Source: Blakeslea trispora (Eukaryota; Mucoromycota; Mucoromycetes; Mucorales; Choanephoraceae). From it: DNA of 64,000 bases. The notes beneath the pieces are model-generated. The model was not told the origin of the DNA. It did no database searches and saw only the letters and a list, made by a program, of their open reading frames with translations. The stretch is taken from contig JAIWNE010000137.1 of NCBI GenBank assembly GCA_025331445.1, positions 16,052 to 80,051 on the forward strand, given 5' to 3'. The translations under genes were made by a program, and so were the position numbers. Position 1 is the first letter of the stretch. Each line of letters opens with the position of its first letter. Positions 41,637 through 52,968 of this stretch are shown one piece after another.

Positions 41637-44591
41637 TTAGCGAGCATTTAGACTTGTAAGTAAATCATGAAATTCAGAAGAGCTGATCTTATCTGGCCTG
41701 ATATATCTATCAATAACTGCTACAGATGTCTCTTCAGTGTTTTGCTCAACTTGACCAACATGGTCTTCCGGATTGAATTCACTGTCATTAATACCATTGT
41801 CTTCAGGACTAGTAAAAAGTCTGAAATCTTGGACATGATCTTCAGAGCCTTCGTCAAGATTTCTTGCTTCGGTTCCTTGAGCTCTGCTAGCACGGAACGG
41901 ATTGAGAACAGGCTCGGAAGTATTGTTCTGGTTCTCTTCATCTAAATTCGAATCTTCACTGTTTTCAGCGTCTGCTCGACGTTGAGCTTCAGCAACATAT
42001 TCTTCTAGTGTCTCGTCTTCTACTTTTGAGAACTCCTCTCTATTCTTCAGAATCAATTCCTTGTTCTTATTGAATTTTGTCTCAAGGTCAATATCGACAA
42101 ATTCTTGTTCATTTTTCCAAGGAAGATACAGCATAAGAAGAGAGTAGAAGTATACTTCTGGATTTCTATCAACTGCTGCTAAGTAGTAGCGAATGATCTT
42201 AGCCTCCTTTCTTTTCTTCATGTAACCAAGGTTATTTGCAAGGGGAATCCACTCGTTTCTTAAGGTCCCATTTGCAACAACAGTTATTTCATCATCATTT
42301 AGTTCTTCATCTTCATCTAAGTTTCTACCGGATCTAACTCTTACTGCACTGTGATATTCAAAGTAAGCAACAAACTGTGCCAAATTTGGAGAGTCCATGG
42401 TAGATGGCCGAGCTTGGTAGTATTCTATCATTCCATTGCGATAGATTTTCTCAGAACTTCCATTCAACTCTTTCATTTCTTCTTTTGACTTAAGCATTCG
42501 AGTTCGGTATTCTGGAGGTCCAGTGGCAATGAAGACTGTCTTTCGACTAGCCTCGCACATTTTCAATTGCAAAATGTTGTATGCAGCCTCTTAAGCAGAT
42601 ACTTCGCTTAAATTGTAATAAGCAGCTGCTAGGTTCTGAAGAACTTTTCTAGTCGAATCATTGTTATTGATACCTTCTTGTAATACAGATTGAAGATGGT
42701 CTGAAACGCCTTTATCACTTTTGTTAATATAATCCACTATATGAGAGCAACATGCGTATGCATCCAAGATAAACTGAATGTCAATGTTTGCTCTTTGCAT
42801 TTGCAGAATTTTCTTATTGAAAGCATTGATGTTTGAATGTCTCAGTTTTATTTTCAAAAATACTTTGGATGTCTTCAAAGTAGATCGTACTGCTTTCACA
42901 TAATCATCCTTTGACAATCCGAAGATCTCAAGAAACTGGCTAAAAGTTAAATTGGAATCATGAAGACTATCAGTGTTGTCATACAAATACTTTCTAACTT
43001 TCTTTCCCATGTCTTCATATCCAGAACGCATATCGTTTGGAAGGGGATCCAAAACGATTGTTTCATCCATTGGAAAAAAAGGGATATGAAATCGACATCT
43101 TTTTTCCCTCTTACTCGACTTACAGCAACATCTAGTATGCTTGTGTGTCTGTCTAGAAATTGCAAGCTTCTTCAAGTTATCTGATAAGCTTTGATCATCC
43201 AAGTCACAAGTCATCATGGCACCAACAAATTCACACATTTTCTTTCTATTTTCAGCTCGTTGTTTCGAGTTGTCATCAGCTTCTTCATCGATTAATGGTG
43301 CATCTTTTAGCCAAAGCAGTATGTGTGCATGTGGAGAGCCTCGATGCTGGAATTTAATGCGAAAATAATAGTCTATTATCTCATATTGTCCAAAAGGACC
43401 ATGTGTAGGCTTCCAAGTATTCATGAGAATTCTCATTCGCTTGTCAAAATACCTAGCACAGGTGATGGGTCAGATTGAATCAAACGCGCTTTTTCTTCGT
43501 GAAGCATATCATTGGTTTGTTCTTCTATTACAATAACGCCATCTACAACTTTATTCAATATGACAAGTAATTCTGGCCATTTGCTTTCAGCCGCCGACAA
43601 GGTAACAAACATGGTAGGGATACCAAGCTGTCGCACCATTGCCATGACATCTCCCTTCTTTTTTTCAATAAACAGGTGACGACCTAACTTTCGAAAGTAC
43701 TTTGAATGCTTCGTCCTTTTTCATCATTTGATCGAGATCATTATCTTGCAGAAGACTTCTTGCTTGAATGGGTTAATCAACCTTGGACTTTGACATTCTC
43801 ATGATGATATTCACATGGCTAGACAAATTGAGCAATTGGTTTTTCGTATCCATAAACAAGAGAAAATCACTACGCTTTGCGAATCGATGGTCATGATTGC
43901 AAGCTAAGGACTTAGCAATTGCACCAAAAGCAACAGATGCATCATTGTGTTGAGGTTTCAAAATTTTGTTTCCGAAAAAGAGTTGGGAAGGCAAGCGATT
44001 CGATATCTTTATCCAATAGTAAAGACAGAGATGTAGAACCTTCAGCAGGAGCAATTCGTATACTACCGCCTACTTCTAGAATAACTGTTGGAGTAATTTT
44101 TCAGAAAACAATGTCTCTTGGCCACCAGGATTGAATTCGTTTCCAGTAAAATCTGAGTGTCTTTACTATCTCTCATCTTCAACACTCATCGCCGCAAAGT
44201 CGTTTATCAACTCAATGATATCATTGATTTCTTTCAACTCACGCGCCATACGTTCATATTCTTCTTTGGGGTCTCTAATCTTAACATTGTGCTTCATATA
44301 TGCCTCAGAATTCTTCGACAAATTGGCAGCAACCCACGAATCTCTGAACCTTTGTCAACAACGGATGTTCAAAGTCCAAATTAGGAAGGTTTGGTTTAAA
44401 ATTCGATGGTCACGTGACCCAATTTTATTCAATTTTGCATTTATTGATCTGTTAAATGTAGGTTCTTTGTCGGCCTCGTCATAACTGCTGGTAGTGATAT
44501 CGAAGAGGAGCTTAGTAGATTCAAGCCAAAGAGCAACCGTAAGCGGTTTGCTCCAATACCGACTAAGCGAAATACTAACAATTGAGATCAA
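41637..44591 (-). pseudogene. Helentron Rep (HUH nuclease) region
   Basis: Rep nicks and joins DNA through a HUH motif and Tyr residues. From 44591 leftwards: a degraded N-terminal part (ALWLESTKLLFDITTSSYDEADKEPTF); NRLPSQLFFGNKILKPQHNDASVAFGAIAKSLACNHDHR; DNDLDQMMKKDEAFKVL; MAMVRQLGIPTMFVTLSAAESKWPELL (43645); then IDYYFRIKFQHRGSPHAHILLWLKDAP, whose PHAH is the HUH motif; FILDAYACCSHIVDYINKSDKG, with candidate Tyr residues; then an acidic linker to SSSEFHDLLTSLNAR. Breaks: frame changes near 43650 and 43440, a TAA at 42591 and the stop at 41637. It is followed directly by helicase and endonuclease, so this is a near full-length but dead element. Confidence 0.85.
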
Positions 44592-45462
44592 TTAATTAAG
44601 AAACAAAGATTATTCAATCTCCTACACATTGTGACAGATAAATAATAATTTGACAGATTAATAAATAAAAACTCTTCTTCTTCTGCTCACTACTTAACTG
44701 GGTTCTATACCTTTACTCCACCAGTTACAGTCAATTAAAGTACCTTCCGTTTAGAAGCACTATTACTACGAACTTGACGACAGTTCGAACATCATGGAAT
44801 TGGTTATGGTTCATAGTGTAAAGCGTCAAGCGTAAATGCAACAGGTTGCGTGTTCGATGCAGACAGAGGGTGTTTTGTTAGTTTATCTTTTTTTTTAAGT
44901 TTTTAATTTCTTGGTTGTACTTTTACTTACTAGTTTTTCCGCTGTTACAGGACAAAGGATAGCTTTTGCAGTAACTTGAGAAAGAGAACAAATAGATATA
45001 ACAGAGCAATCAGGCAGCAAGGTTATAAGTAATGAGCACCAGGTTTTAAGTCGTCCGACTAGAGATATAAGTAAAGTAAAGAGAATAAAGTAATATAGAA
45101 AGAAGAGATGTAATATGTGAATACAATGATCTGTAATAAGTATCAAGGGAACTAATAACGATATGTGGACTAAGGTAGTGAATATGTCAAATTACATCCA
45201 AGCGTAAAGTAAATAAGAGAGATATAAGTTGAGTTTATTAATAAGAGAAGATTAAAGAGTTTGTATACTATTTTAAAAGAAGTCATGTTGGACTTGCAAA
45301 CTAATAATTCAAACAGTCAAGTTAATGAGTCATCATGTACGGATTATTAATACATGTCTAAAAGTTCTATTCATTATGATATGGAAAGTCAGAGAAGGAT
45401 TCAAATAAAGTTGTTGTGTAATAAGAGATCAAGAGGAGCTGTCAAATGAGTAAAATACCAAA
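44592..45462. other. non-coding stretch with a weak tRNA-like motif
   Basis: No gene supported. TGGTTCATAGTG (44807-44818) and GTGTTCGATGC (44850-44860) resemble pol III A and B boxes at a plausible distance, but the flanks do not form a convincing cloverleaf; at most this is a SINE-like remnant. Confidence 0.3.
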
Positions 45463-45464
45463 TA

Positions 45465-48200
45465 ACGTGCCTCTGAACTTAAAACCACAAAAACAAGAAA
45501 TTGTTTCATTTTTTGAGGACTCATTTTTTTTTGCTTTTGGTATGGATCGATCATACGACCTGTCAATCTTTTTGGGGATTTCTTTTCTTTGAACAGCATA
45601 ATTAAATCACAATTGAGAGCAATCCTTCATCAAGTGTTTTCTTTTTTTCTTTTTTAACTTTTAAATGTCTTGAGGAGCTCTCACTTTTCTATGGGACAAA
45701 TACTTTTTTTCTACAAATTTCTTCAACTTCTTTGCTATTTCTCTGCCATCGTCGTGCTTACTATATGCTTCGATATAGTTCATGCAACGTTGAAAAAATA
45801 TTCGTATTTTCTTGACATCTCCTGCATTGTCCAAAAACATGGGGATGTTCTTTTCGAGAGACTTGAATGTGTAATCACATCTCAATCTAGCCTCTCTCTT
45901 GGCCAATTCTTAATGCGTCTCCAATTGCATTCGCAGTAATATTTTGGATAAAGTTCGAAAATGTGACCAGCATTTTCTACTGCTTCTTGTAAAGCAGTCT
46001 TTTGAGCTGCAAAATCCACTCTACTTCCCAGGAAATGGGAAGCGCAGCACATAGACTTCAAACCTGGCTCAGCAGCACCACAACGAAGTTTCCATACCTT
46101 GTCTTCAAGGTCACCAAGCCATTGGCCACGTTCTTCAAGAATTCGTTTGATTCCTGTTATTGTAAAGATGTTAGAAGAGTTTGCTTCGGAAATACATGTG
46201 CTATTTACCTTTAAAATATCTGACTCGTTTGTTTTTGGGTCTACCTTTTGAGTCATGAGAAGAGATTTCTTTCTCATAAAAAAATGACTGATGAAGAAGC
46301 TCACCGGTCGAGAGTTTGACGGTTGTGTCTCTGAACTGATATTTATCAGTCAGAGACCATGGTTTTTCGTTGAGAGTCATACGACTTACAACCAATGCGT
46401 CATCACTGCAAGCACCATGGTTTGAACTGTTGTCAAACAGGAATACAGCTCGGCAGTTAGGATGTAAGTTTTCGAACAGCCCAATGACACAGTCCAGCTG
46501 AGAGACCATGTCTTTATGAGTCCACCAACCGCCTCTACTCTCTCCAGCCTTGAAAAGCTTATGGGAGGTCCATCCACCCAACTTCATCGTTCCATGACAG
46601 GGGCACTGGAATTCACTTACCATAATGGAGGATCCAGGCCCCTTTTTGCGGATGAAAGATTCACCATCCAAACTCCAAATGTCATTTTTGCCATCGTTGG
46701 CGTAAAAGGTTGATTCGTCATGAGTGACGAATACAACCTTCTCTTCACCCTCCAAAAGAACTGGTTCAAGAACATTTTCTTCTTGATCTCCTTCTTAGAA
46801 CTCGGATCTACGCATGTAGTCTACCATTCGTAGAGCCCATTCTTTCCGGTACTTCACCACATCTTCGCTTTCATGTCCATCAAAGAAGAGGCCTTTCTTG
46901 TTGCCATAAGAGTATCCCCATTCATGCAAGTACTTGCTGATGGTAGAGATGGCAACAGTTCCAGGCACACCCAAAGAAGAAGGGATTACTTTAGTTTCAA
47001 TGAAGTCCTTGATGGCCACAAGCAATCTTTCAGCAGGCTTTGTTCTCTGCATATACTCTACGACTTGCATCTTTACGTCGTTGTGACTCAAGAAGGATTG
47101 CCTTTTGGTGTGAACACCTTGGCTATGATTGGAGAGATTATTGTGCTCAAGGTATTCCTTTACCCAACTCATGATGCTTCTTGAGCGGGCATCCTTAGAG
47201 TAACTTGGCCAGAAAAGTTTAGATACTCTCTGGGATGCCTTGCCCATCTTCATTCCTTCCAAACGAAGTTCAAAGTACATGAGAACAGAGTACAAGCGGC
47301 ATTGGTTGTATGAACCTACTGAGCTACCTTCCATTCTCTGGTTCATTTCAGGCTTCACCGGCTCACGCAACAATTCAATGCAATTGCTGATCTTGATCAA
47401 TTCCCTCTTAGGATGGGTCAGTCTATCTTCAGCATCCTGCTCATCGTCTTCCTTTTGTTCCTGGGTATTACTGTTGACAACAGTGATACCAAAGTTGAAC
47501 AAGGTAGATTTGGGGTTTACCTTGCTGGACTCCACTTTTCTTCTCCACTTTGTGGTTCTTGAGTTCTTGGTGTAGTGGATCTTTCTCTTCTCACCAGAGG
47601 ATACACTATCTCTAAGGCGGGAAAGGGCTGACATATCCATTTCACCACCCAAAGTTTCCCAATCTTCATTTATTTCAATTACTTCTTCAGAAATAACTTC
47701 AGGAACATTCTCTTTCAAGAATTTTCCTTTAGCGTCCTTTTTCTGGGCGTTGAATCTTGCTTTTCTTTTGCTTGGGAAGGGCATATTTAATAATAAGTTG
47801 GATAAAGGAAAACTTTTGCTATATGGATGTCAGTTCCTAAAAATAATCACCATAATCTGAAGGGAACACACAAATTGCTATACACAGTTTTTATTGGCTT
47901 CCATTTATTACACAAATATACATAACGGTCTTTCAAATCTTTAGCAGTACATTGACCTGTTTCATTTCCTTGGTCTCCTCTATATCTCCCCAGCTTAAAT
48001 TTTGAAAAACCGATCAACTTTCAAAAACCTTTACATGAAAGCTTTTATATGAAATTCCAGAAACTGAGTGGATCATCGTGTTCAAAAACGTTTTCTCAAC
48101 AGAGTTATACACTCAGTTTTTTATTTTTTATATGAAAGTTTTTATGTGAAGATTTTTGAATATTAACAATATTTTTGTAGTTTTAAGTTCAGAGGCACGT
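45465..48200 (-). mobile_element. twin DDE element, copy 1, 2736 bp
   Basis: Terminal inverted repeats begin ACGTGCCTCTGAACTTAAAA at each end and are flanked by TA (45463-45464 and 48201-48202). The whole element is the reverse complement of 52969-55704; the lengths are identical and every ORF in all frames translates identically in the two copies, so divergence is at or near zero. Confidence 0.95.
45661..47784 (-). pseudogene. large DDE transposase of twin copy 1, inactivated
   Basis: The reading starts MPFPSKRKARFNAQKKDAKG at 47784 and runs 329 codons to an in-frame TAA at 46795, where the homologous element at 3928-6821 has Tyr. The same frame then continues VVFVTHDESTFYANDGKND (first Asp), RAVFLFDNSSNHGACSDDA (second Asp) and RVRYFKG. 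A 55-bp intron joins GIKRILEERGQWLGDLEDK. At the catalytic Glu region, YYCECNW is followed by a small deletion that shifts the frame and a further stop, after which REARLRCDYTFKSLEKN and KKYLSHRK appear in another frame. The family order and size match the 3.9-kb element. At least three lesions make this copy non-functional. Confidence 0.88.
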
Positions 48201-48398
48201 TAGGAAATACAGAGTTGGATTCAAAGCAGCGAAAAGAAGTCAGAAAATAATTGAGTACTAGGAAAATTCTTGTGCGTAACACCGCTAAATATCGGACACT
48301 GGAGCAAAAATTATCGAACAAATACTCAAGAATTTTCGCGCATTGTAGCAAAAAGATCGAACCGCTAAAATAAAATTTCAAAATTAGTTTATATGTTA

Positions 48399-49590
48399 TT
48401 AAAATAACATTTTTTCTTCACGAAGACAGGCCTCAAAAAAATTAATTGAGTGCCTAATCCACCCTTGGCAATCATCTGAGGTGATCAGGCTTGCTGATTC
48501 AGTCCCTTGTTGGAGCAACTCACCATAAGTCTGCAGCTCATGCTTCTTCACTCCATTCTTCAATTTATAGAAGAGCTCTTCAATGGGGTTGAGGAAAGGC
48601 GACCAAGGAGGAAGCTTCATTGGATGGTAGCCTGCTTCCTCCAACTTCCTCATGGCCGCTGATTCATAGATTAGGACATTGTCAAAGATGACAAAGCACC
48701 CTTGAAAACCTCGGGTATTCATATGTCTTATAAGGAGATCCACGAAGTCTTCAAATCGGGCTGCCCCAGTATTCCCAATCTGTAATGATTTGCGGCAAGT
48801 TCCAGACCACGATGGCTCACTGCCGCAAAAAAGGTAACGTTTCTTCCTCTTGATGATGGGGCGACCATGATCCGAGCAGGCTGACCTCTTTTGGCTCTTG
48901 CTTGTGTACGATTGATATGCAAGTTGATGCCTGTTTCGTCCACAAAGATACAATTTTCATTGTATTTAATCTCCTGCTCCATCAGGATTTTGGAGCAGAA
49001 TTCTCTTCGCTTTCGTCTGATCTTCTCGCTGTTTCTCCTTCTTGGATAAAATTCTACTTTTTTCAGAGTGAATTGCAGTTTTGATCGCACATAATTGTGG
49101 ATAGTGGTTGTACCAGGGGCACTTGGAAATCGTTCTGGAAAAGATTCACGAAGCAAGCGGCCAATCTCTTTGAGGGTAATCTCAGATCTTGTCTCCAAAA
49201 GTGTCTCCAGAAACATCTGATGTCTGTCAAGGATGAAGCCACTTCAAATTCTACCACGTATCTCAGAAACAGGCATTCTCCAATCATTGCTGCTTACTTT
49301 TTTGATGCAACCGGATAAAGTGGATTTTGAGAAGCCAATCGCTTTGGCAGTTTGACTCAAGGTACGTCCGGCACCAATGTAAAGTTTCAAAAATACATTC
49401 TATATCTCAGGAGTAAGCTGCTTGTTTCTGTTTCGTTGACGAGTAACCGATCTGTCTGTTTGGATTTCTACAAAGTACAGAAGAAACTGTTATTAAATGT
49501 AAAAATAATAACTGCTGAACACTTACCGTTGCTAACTGAAAGCTCAGGCTCTTCATTAGTAATGGCTGTTGCGTAGGATTCTTGACTCAT
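48399..49590 (-). pseudogene. IS630-like transposase, decayed
   Basis: The start is ATG 49590 (MSQESYATAITNEEPELSVSN), followed by an intron of about 70 bp ending TTTGTAG near 49472. Then RNRNKQLTPEI, a TAG at 49400, the helix-turn-helix GRTLSQTAKAIGFSKSTLSGCI, and a TGA at 49244. The ORF from 49216 has LKEIGRLLRESFPERFP, NENCIFVDETGINLHINR (first Asp) and VAPSSRGRNVTFFAAVSHRG. After a frameshift near 48770 it reads GCFVIFDNVLIYES (second Asp) and LPPWSPFLNPIEELFYKLKN (Glu, 33 residues on). His is replaced by Tyr in the DNxxI(H/Y) position. Four lesions make it dead. Confidence 0.85.
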
Positions 49591-49613
49591 GGTTGAATTA
49601 GTTTGAAGTTCTT

Positions 49614-49963
49614 TGTAATAGATATTGAAATAATGTAAAGATCTGCCTTTCTTTACTATTTATATAATTTTATTACGTTCCTGAAGTTGAGTGATCATAT
49701 AATTTCCGATAGTCCCTGCGCATAACCTTGAAATGTTTATGGTAATTACAGTAATAACTGTCATTCTAATTTTCTCTGTTATTCGCTCTATAACATCAGA
49801 TTAGACTTATTTAAATCTTTCACATCCATTGGTATGCAGGCGGCCATCCATAGATGATACATGATTAACTAATGAAATTACTGATCTCTATAAGCTTAGA
49901 ATGAAAAGGTATTTATGAACGTTTATGAAAATGGATCAATTATACTTAGACATTCTAGCTACA
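49614..49963 (-). promoter_or_regulatory. family F LTR remnant upstream of transposase, with TATA box
   Basis: Starts TGTAATAGATATTG and ends CATTCTAGCTACA, diverged from the copy at 14899 and without a visible 5-bp duplication. On the minus strand TATAAATAG (complement of 49656-49664) lies about 70 bases upstream of the transposase ATG at 49590. The AATAAA-bearing segment of the full LTR is absent. Confidence 0.6.
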
Positions 49964-50298
49964 TGTCATACCATGTTGTACCAAACAAAAATAAAGCTTT
50001 AAAGTAAATTCATGCTAGATTTTTTGTAACCAACGTTTTGTCTTTACTTTTTGCTAAAAGCTTTTAGCATTATTTAGTAGTCTCTCAAACAAAAACCTTT
50101 AATTAAATTATCTTGGAGTCATCAACTTGTTGAATTCTATGAAAGCAAGCAAACTAATTTTGAAATCCTATTTTGGCGGTTCGATCTTTTTGCTACAATG
50201 TGCGAAAATTCCTGAGTAATTTTTCAATAATTTTTGCTCTAGCATACTTTTATTTTTGGTAAAACGTTCAGAGTTTTTACTTCAGTGTTCGATATTTA

Positions 50299-50861
50299 GA
50301 GGAAAAACTAATTAAACAAAACCTTCCAAAAATGGACTTTAAACTCCGCTGTTGACAAAGGTCCTTTTAGCCTTTCATTGATTTCCATCACCTTATCATC
50401 ATCATCCATAATTTAATTGTTATTCATGACCTCTTTATTATTAATAAATTTACTATAATTTCCCAATTTCTTCATGATTTGAAAATTTATTCTTATTACT
50501 ACTGCCGCTACTATTTTGATTGGGTTTTATGCTTGCGGTGGTTTCCAATAACTTTATTGCTTTTATTACTGTCATTATTGTGACTGTCCTTATATTTATT
50601 TTTCTTTGAGATATTATTGAAAGAGTGTTATAGCCCGTATTTTAACACTTTATTGTACTTGGCTCGGATCATGATTGGCAGAAATTGAAAGATAGTGATG
50701 GCAACATTGATGATGATGGAAATGATAGTGGTATTCATGAGGGTATCTGTCATGAAATTCATATCGACAGTAATAGAATTATAAGAGATTTCAAATGCAA
50801 GGAATTCGAAACGAGGTTTTAAGGAATACTGGATGATTTGAAAGAGAAAAAATAATTGAGG
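50299..50861. other. AT-rich spacer
   Basis: No gene or repeat recognised; a run of GAT-rich sequence near 50690-50750 has no intact frame. Confidence 0.4.
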
Positions 50862-51816
50862 TTAGTAGACATCAGGTTAGTAGACATTGCATGCACACAC
50901 ACAAAGGCATAGGAGGTTAGTACATAAAGGGTTAGTAGACATGAGATTAGTAGACATCAGGTTAGTAGACATTGCATGCACACACACAAAGGCATAGGAG
51001 GTTAGTACATAAAAGGTTAGTAGCGTAAGCTCGCACAGCATATTCCAAGATCCACAATGATGCTGATCCACAATGATGCTGATCCACAATGATGCTGATC
51101 CACAATGATGCTGGTCCATTATGTATGCTGATCCTCTATATATATAAGCTGATCCTCTATATATATAAGCTGATCCTCTATATATAAGCTGATTGACTAT
51201 GGTGTTGGCGGAAAATAGTGTTGATCCTTATTTTAAGTGGTATACAAGAGGTGTGAACAAAACGCGGTACGGTTAAAAGACCAAAAGACCAAAAGATCAA
51301 AAGACCAAAAGACCAAAAGACCAAAAGACCAAATGACCAAAAGACCATACGACCAAAAGACCAGAGCATCATAGTAATTTAGAGAGCCAGTAGAGCGCAT
51401 ACCCGAGTCTTGAATAGCTGTATAAAAGAAATAAGGGTATGTCAGTATCCGTAAGTCAAGTAAGGTAGCATAGTCACCTACTTCTTTTGAACAACAAAAA
51501 ACGCGCCGTATCACTTGTAAGCACCAGACCGGTAGACCAAAGCATAAGCGGAACACACCGGAGCAGCATTTTTGTCAGTCTTGAGTACCTGATGTTGAAG
51601 ATGAGCAACATCGCTTAAGAGATGAGGACTACAGAACGAGAGAAAGACTGCTAGTATAACGGCTTTTAAAGAAAGACATGGTCAAGAATATGCGATAGTC
51701 ACCTAACCAAACGGTTTCTTCTTCATCTTCGGCATACACCAGCAGTAACCACCATGAAGGATCTATAACCTATACCTATGTGCGTGTACACGTCTATTTT
51801 ACCTGATGTCTACTAA
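50862..51816. mobile_element. MITE-like unit filled with minisatellites, about 955 bp
   Basis: TTAGTAGACATCAGGT at 50862-50877 is repeated as a perfect reverse complement at 51801-51816, consistent with a TA target and 14-bp TIRs. The inside has no ORF but four different tandem arrays: an 85-bp unit twice (about 50862-51018, containing more copies of the terminal motif), a 16-bp unit GATCCACAATGATGCT four times (about 51049-51112), a 21-bp unit GATCCTCTATATATATAAGCT about three times (51129-51190), and a 9-bp unit AAAAGACCA about ten times (about 51277-51361). Confidence 0.6.
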
Positions 51817-52204
51817 AGATAAGAAGAAAAAAAATAAACCGGGGAAGGGCCCTTGAAAAAAAAAAATTCAAAATCATCGGTCTTTCAAATCTCTCGTCCA
51901 CTTTTTTTTTCTCCAAGCCTTTCTTAAAAGCGCTAATCATCCCTTTTTGTATTCTCTCAACAATCATCATCACCTATACAAAAAAACAATGAAATGGCCC
52001 TAAAAATTGCCTTTCGAGTGAAAGAAATATTGCTCTCTCATCGCATATAGCCCTGTCGGAGTTTAAAAAAGTCGAAACAGGAAGATTTGAACGCCGCTGT
52101 TGTATATAATAGCTGGGAATCGCAATCCGTCGGGTACGGCTCGAGTTTGAATCGAATCGAGTTACAAAAAGTTGAAATTGTGTGATATTTCTATCACATT
52201 TTAA
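51817..52204. other. spacer, no gene seen
   Basis: Low-complexity and AT-rich; no supported feature. Confidence 0.4.
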
Positions 52205-52364
52205 TGTTATCTGTTAAGTCGAGAGATTTAAACTAGATTCAAGAGAGGATTTTATTCAGTAAAGAATGATATTGTCAATATAAACTGAGCTTGGTGACAC
52301 AAAGTAGGATTTTGTCTTAAATGAATTTCTTGTTTTAATGAAGCCTCCAGCTTACGCTACATCA
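52205..52364 (-). mobile_element. solo LTR, family B, about 160 bp, diverged
   Basis: On the minus strand TGATGTAGCGTAAGC...AACAGATAACA. More diverged than the copies at 8828 and 15879, and no matching target duplication was found. Confidence 0.75.
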
Positions 52365-52968
52365 GATAGTATGTGCTTTGTTGCCTATGTGGAAAGAGAA
52401 GTGGCGTTTAATTTTAAACTGAAAGCTGCCAGACAAATAGTTTCCGGTTGCCCTGTAGAGGTGGGAGTGTGAGCGGGCTGCGGCACTGAATGTGGCGGTG
52501 TATGAGCAGAAGTGGTGGTGATGTTGACAGGCGTTGTAGGAGGGGGAACCAAATCGCACTAGTTCAATGAGGAACTACCAGAGTTGCTTGAGGGAGTCGT
52601 TCTTGAAGTATTTTTTGAAGAACTGGAACAAGTAGGTTCCTTGATAGATTGATCCACGTCTGGTGAAATTTTGTCTAGAACAAGAACATTGGATCTTGTG
52701 CTATCACTTCTGGGTCAGGACTCCAAGTGATGTACCTTTTCAACAGGTGTGTGGTTCTCTCGTGCAAAAAGATTTACGTTGTGATCGCCCTGCGTTTGTT
52801 GTAGTTTGTTATATTCTACGCATATAACCGACACAAAATATAATAAAGTTCAAAGACGAGTAAAGTCGATTAGAACCAGAACGGCCAAAAAGATAGATAT
52901 GAATCTGATTCCCGTTTGTTTCAAATACGTGCCTTGTATTTATACTTTTTACGATGACTGAGTAACTA

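Larger units (their letters stand above)
48288..50296 (-). mobile_element. IS630-like DNA transposon with about 130-bp TIRs
   Basis: The ends AATATCGGACACTG (48288) and the complement of CAGTGTTCGATATT (50296) match, are flanked by TA (48286-48287 and 50297-50298), and continue as inverted repeats to ATTTTCGCGCATTGTAGC and AAAAAGATCGAACCGC. The right TIR has a short extra segment. It starts only 86 bp from twin copy 1. Confidence 0.85.

Noticed and set aside
44803..44870. Possible tRNA gene or SINE head
   Set aside because: A- and B-box-like motifs are present but acceptor and T stems do not pair, so it was not called as an RNA gene.
50877..51119. Short DNA repeats that might be a CRISPR-like array
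   Set aside because: Repeats are head-to-tail without unique spacers in a eukaryotic context; they are minisatellites.
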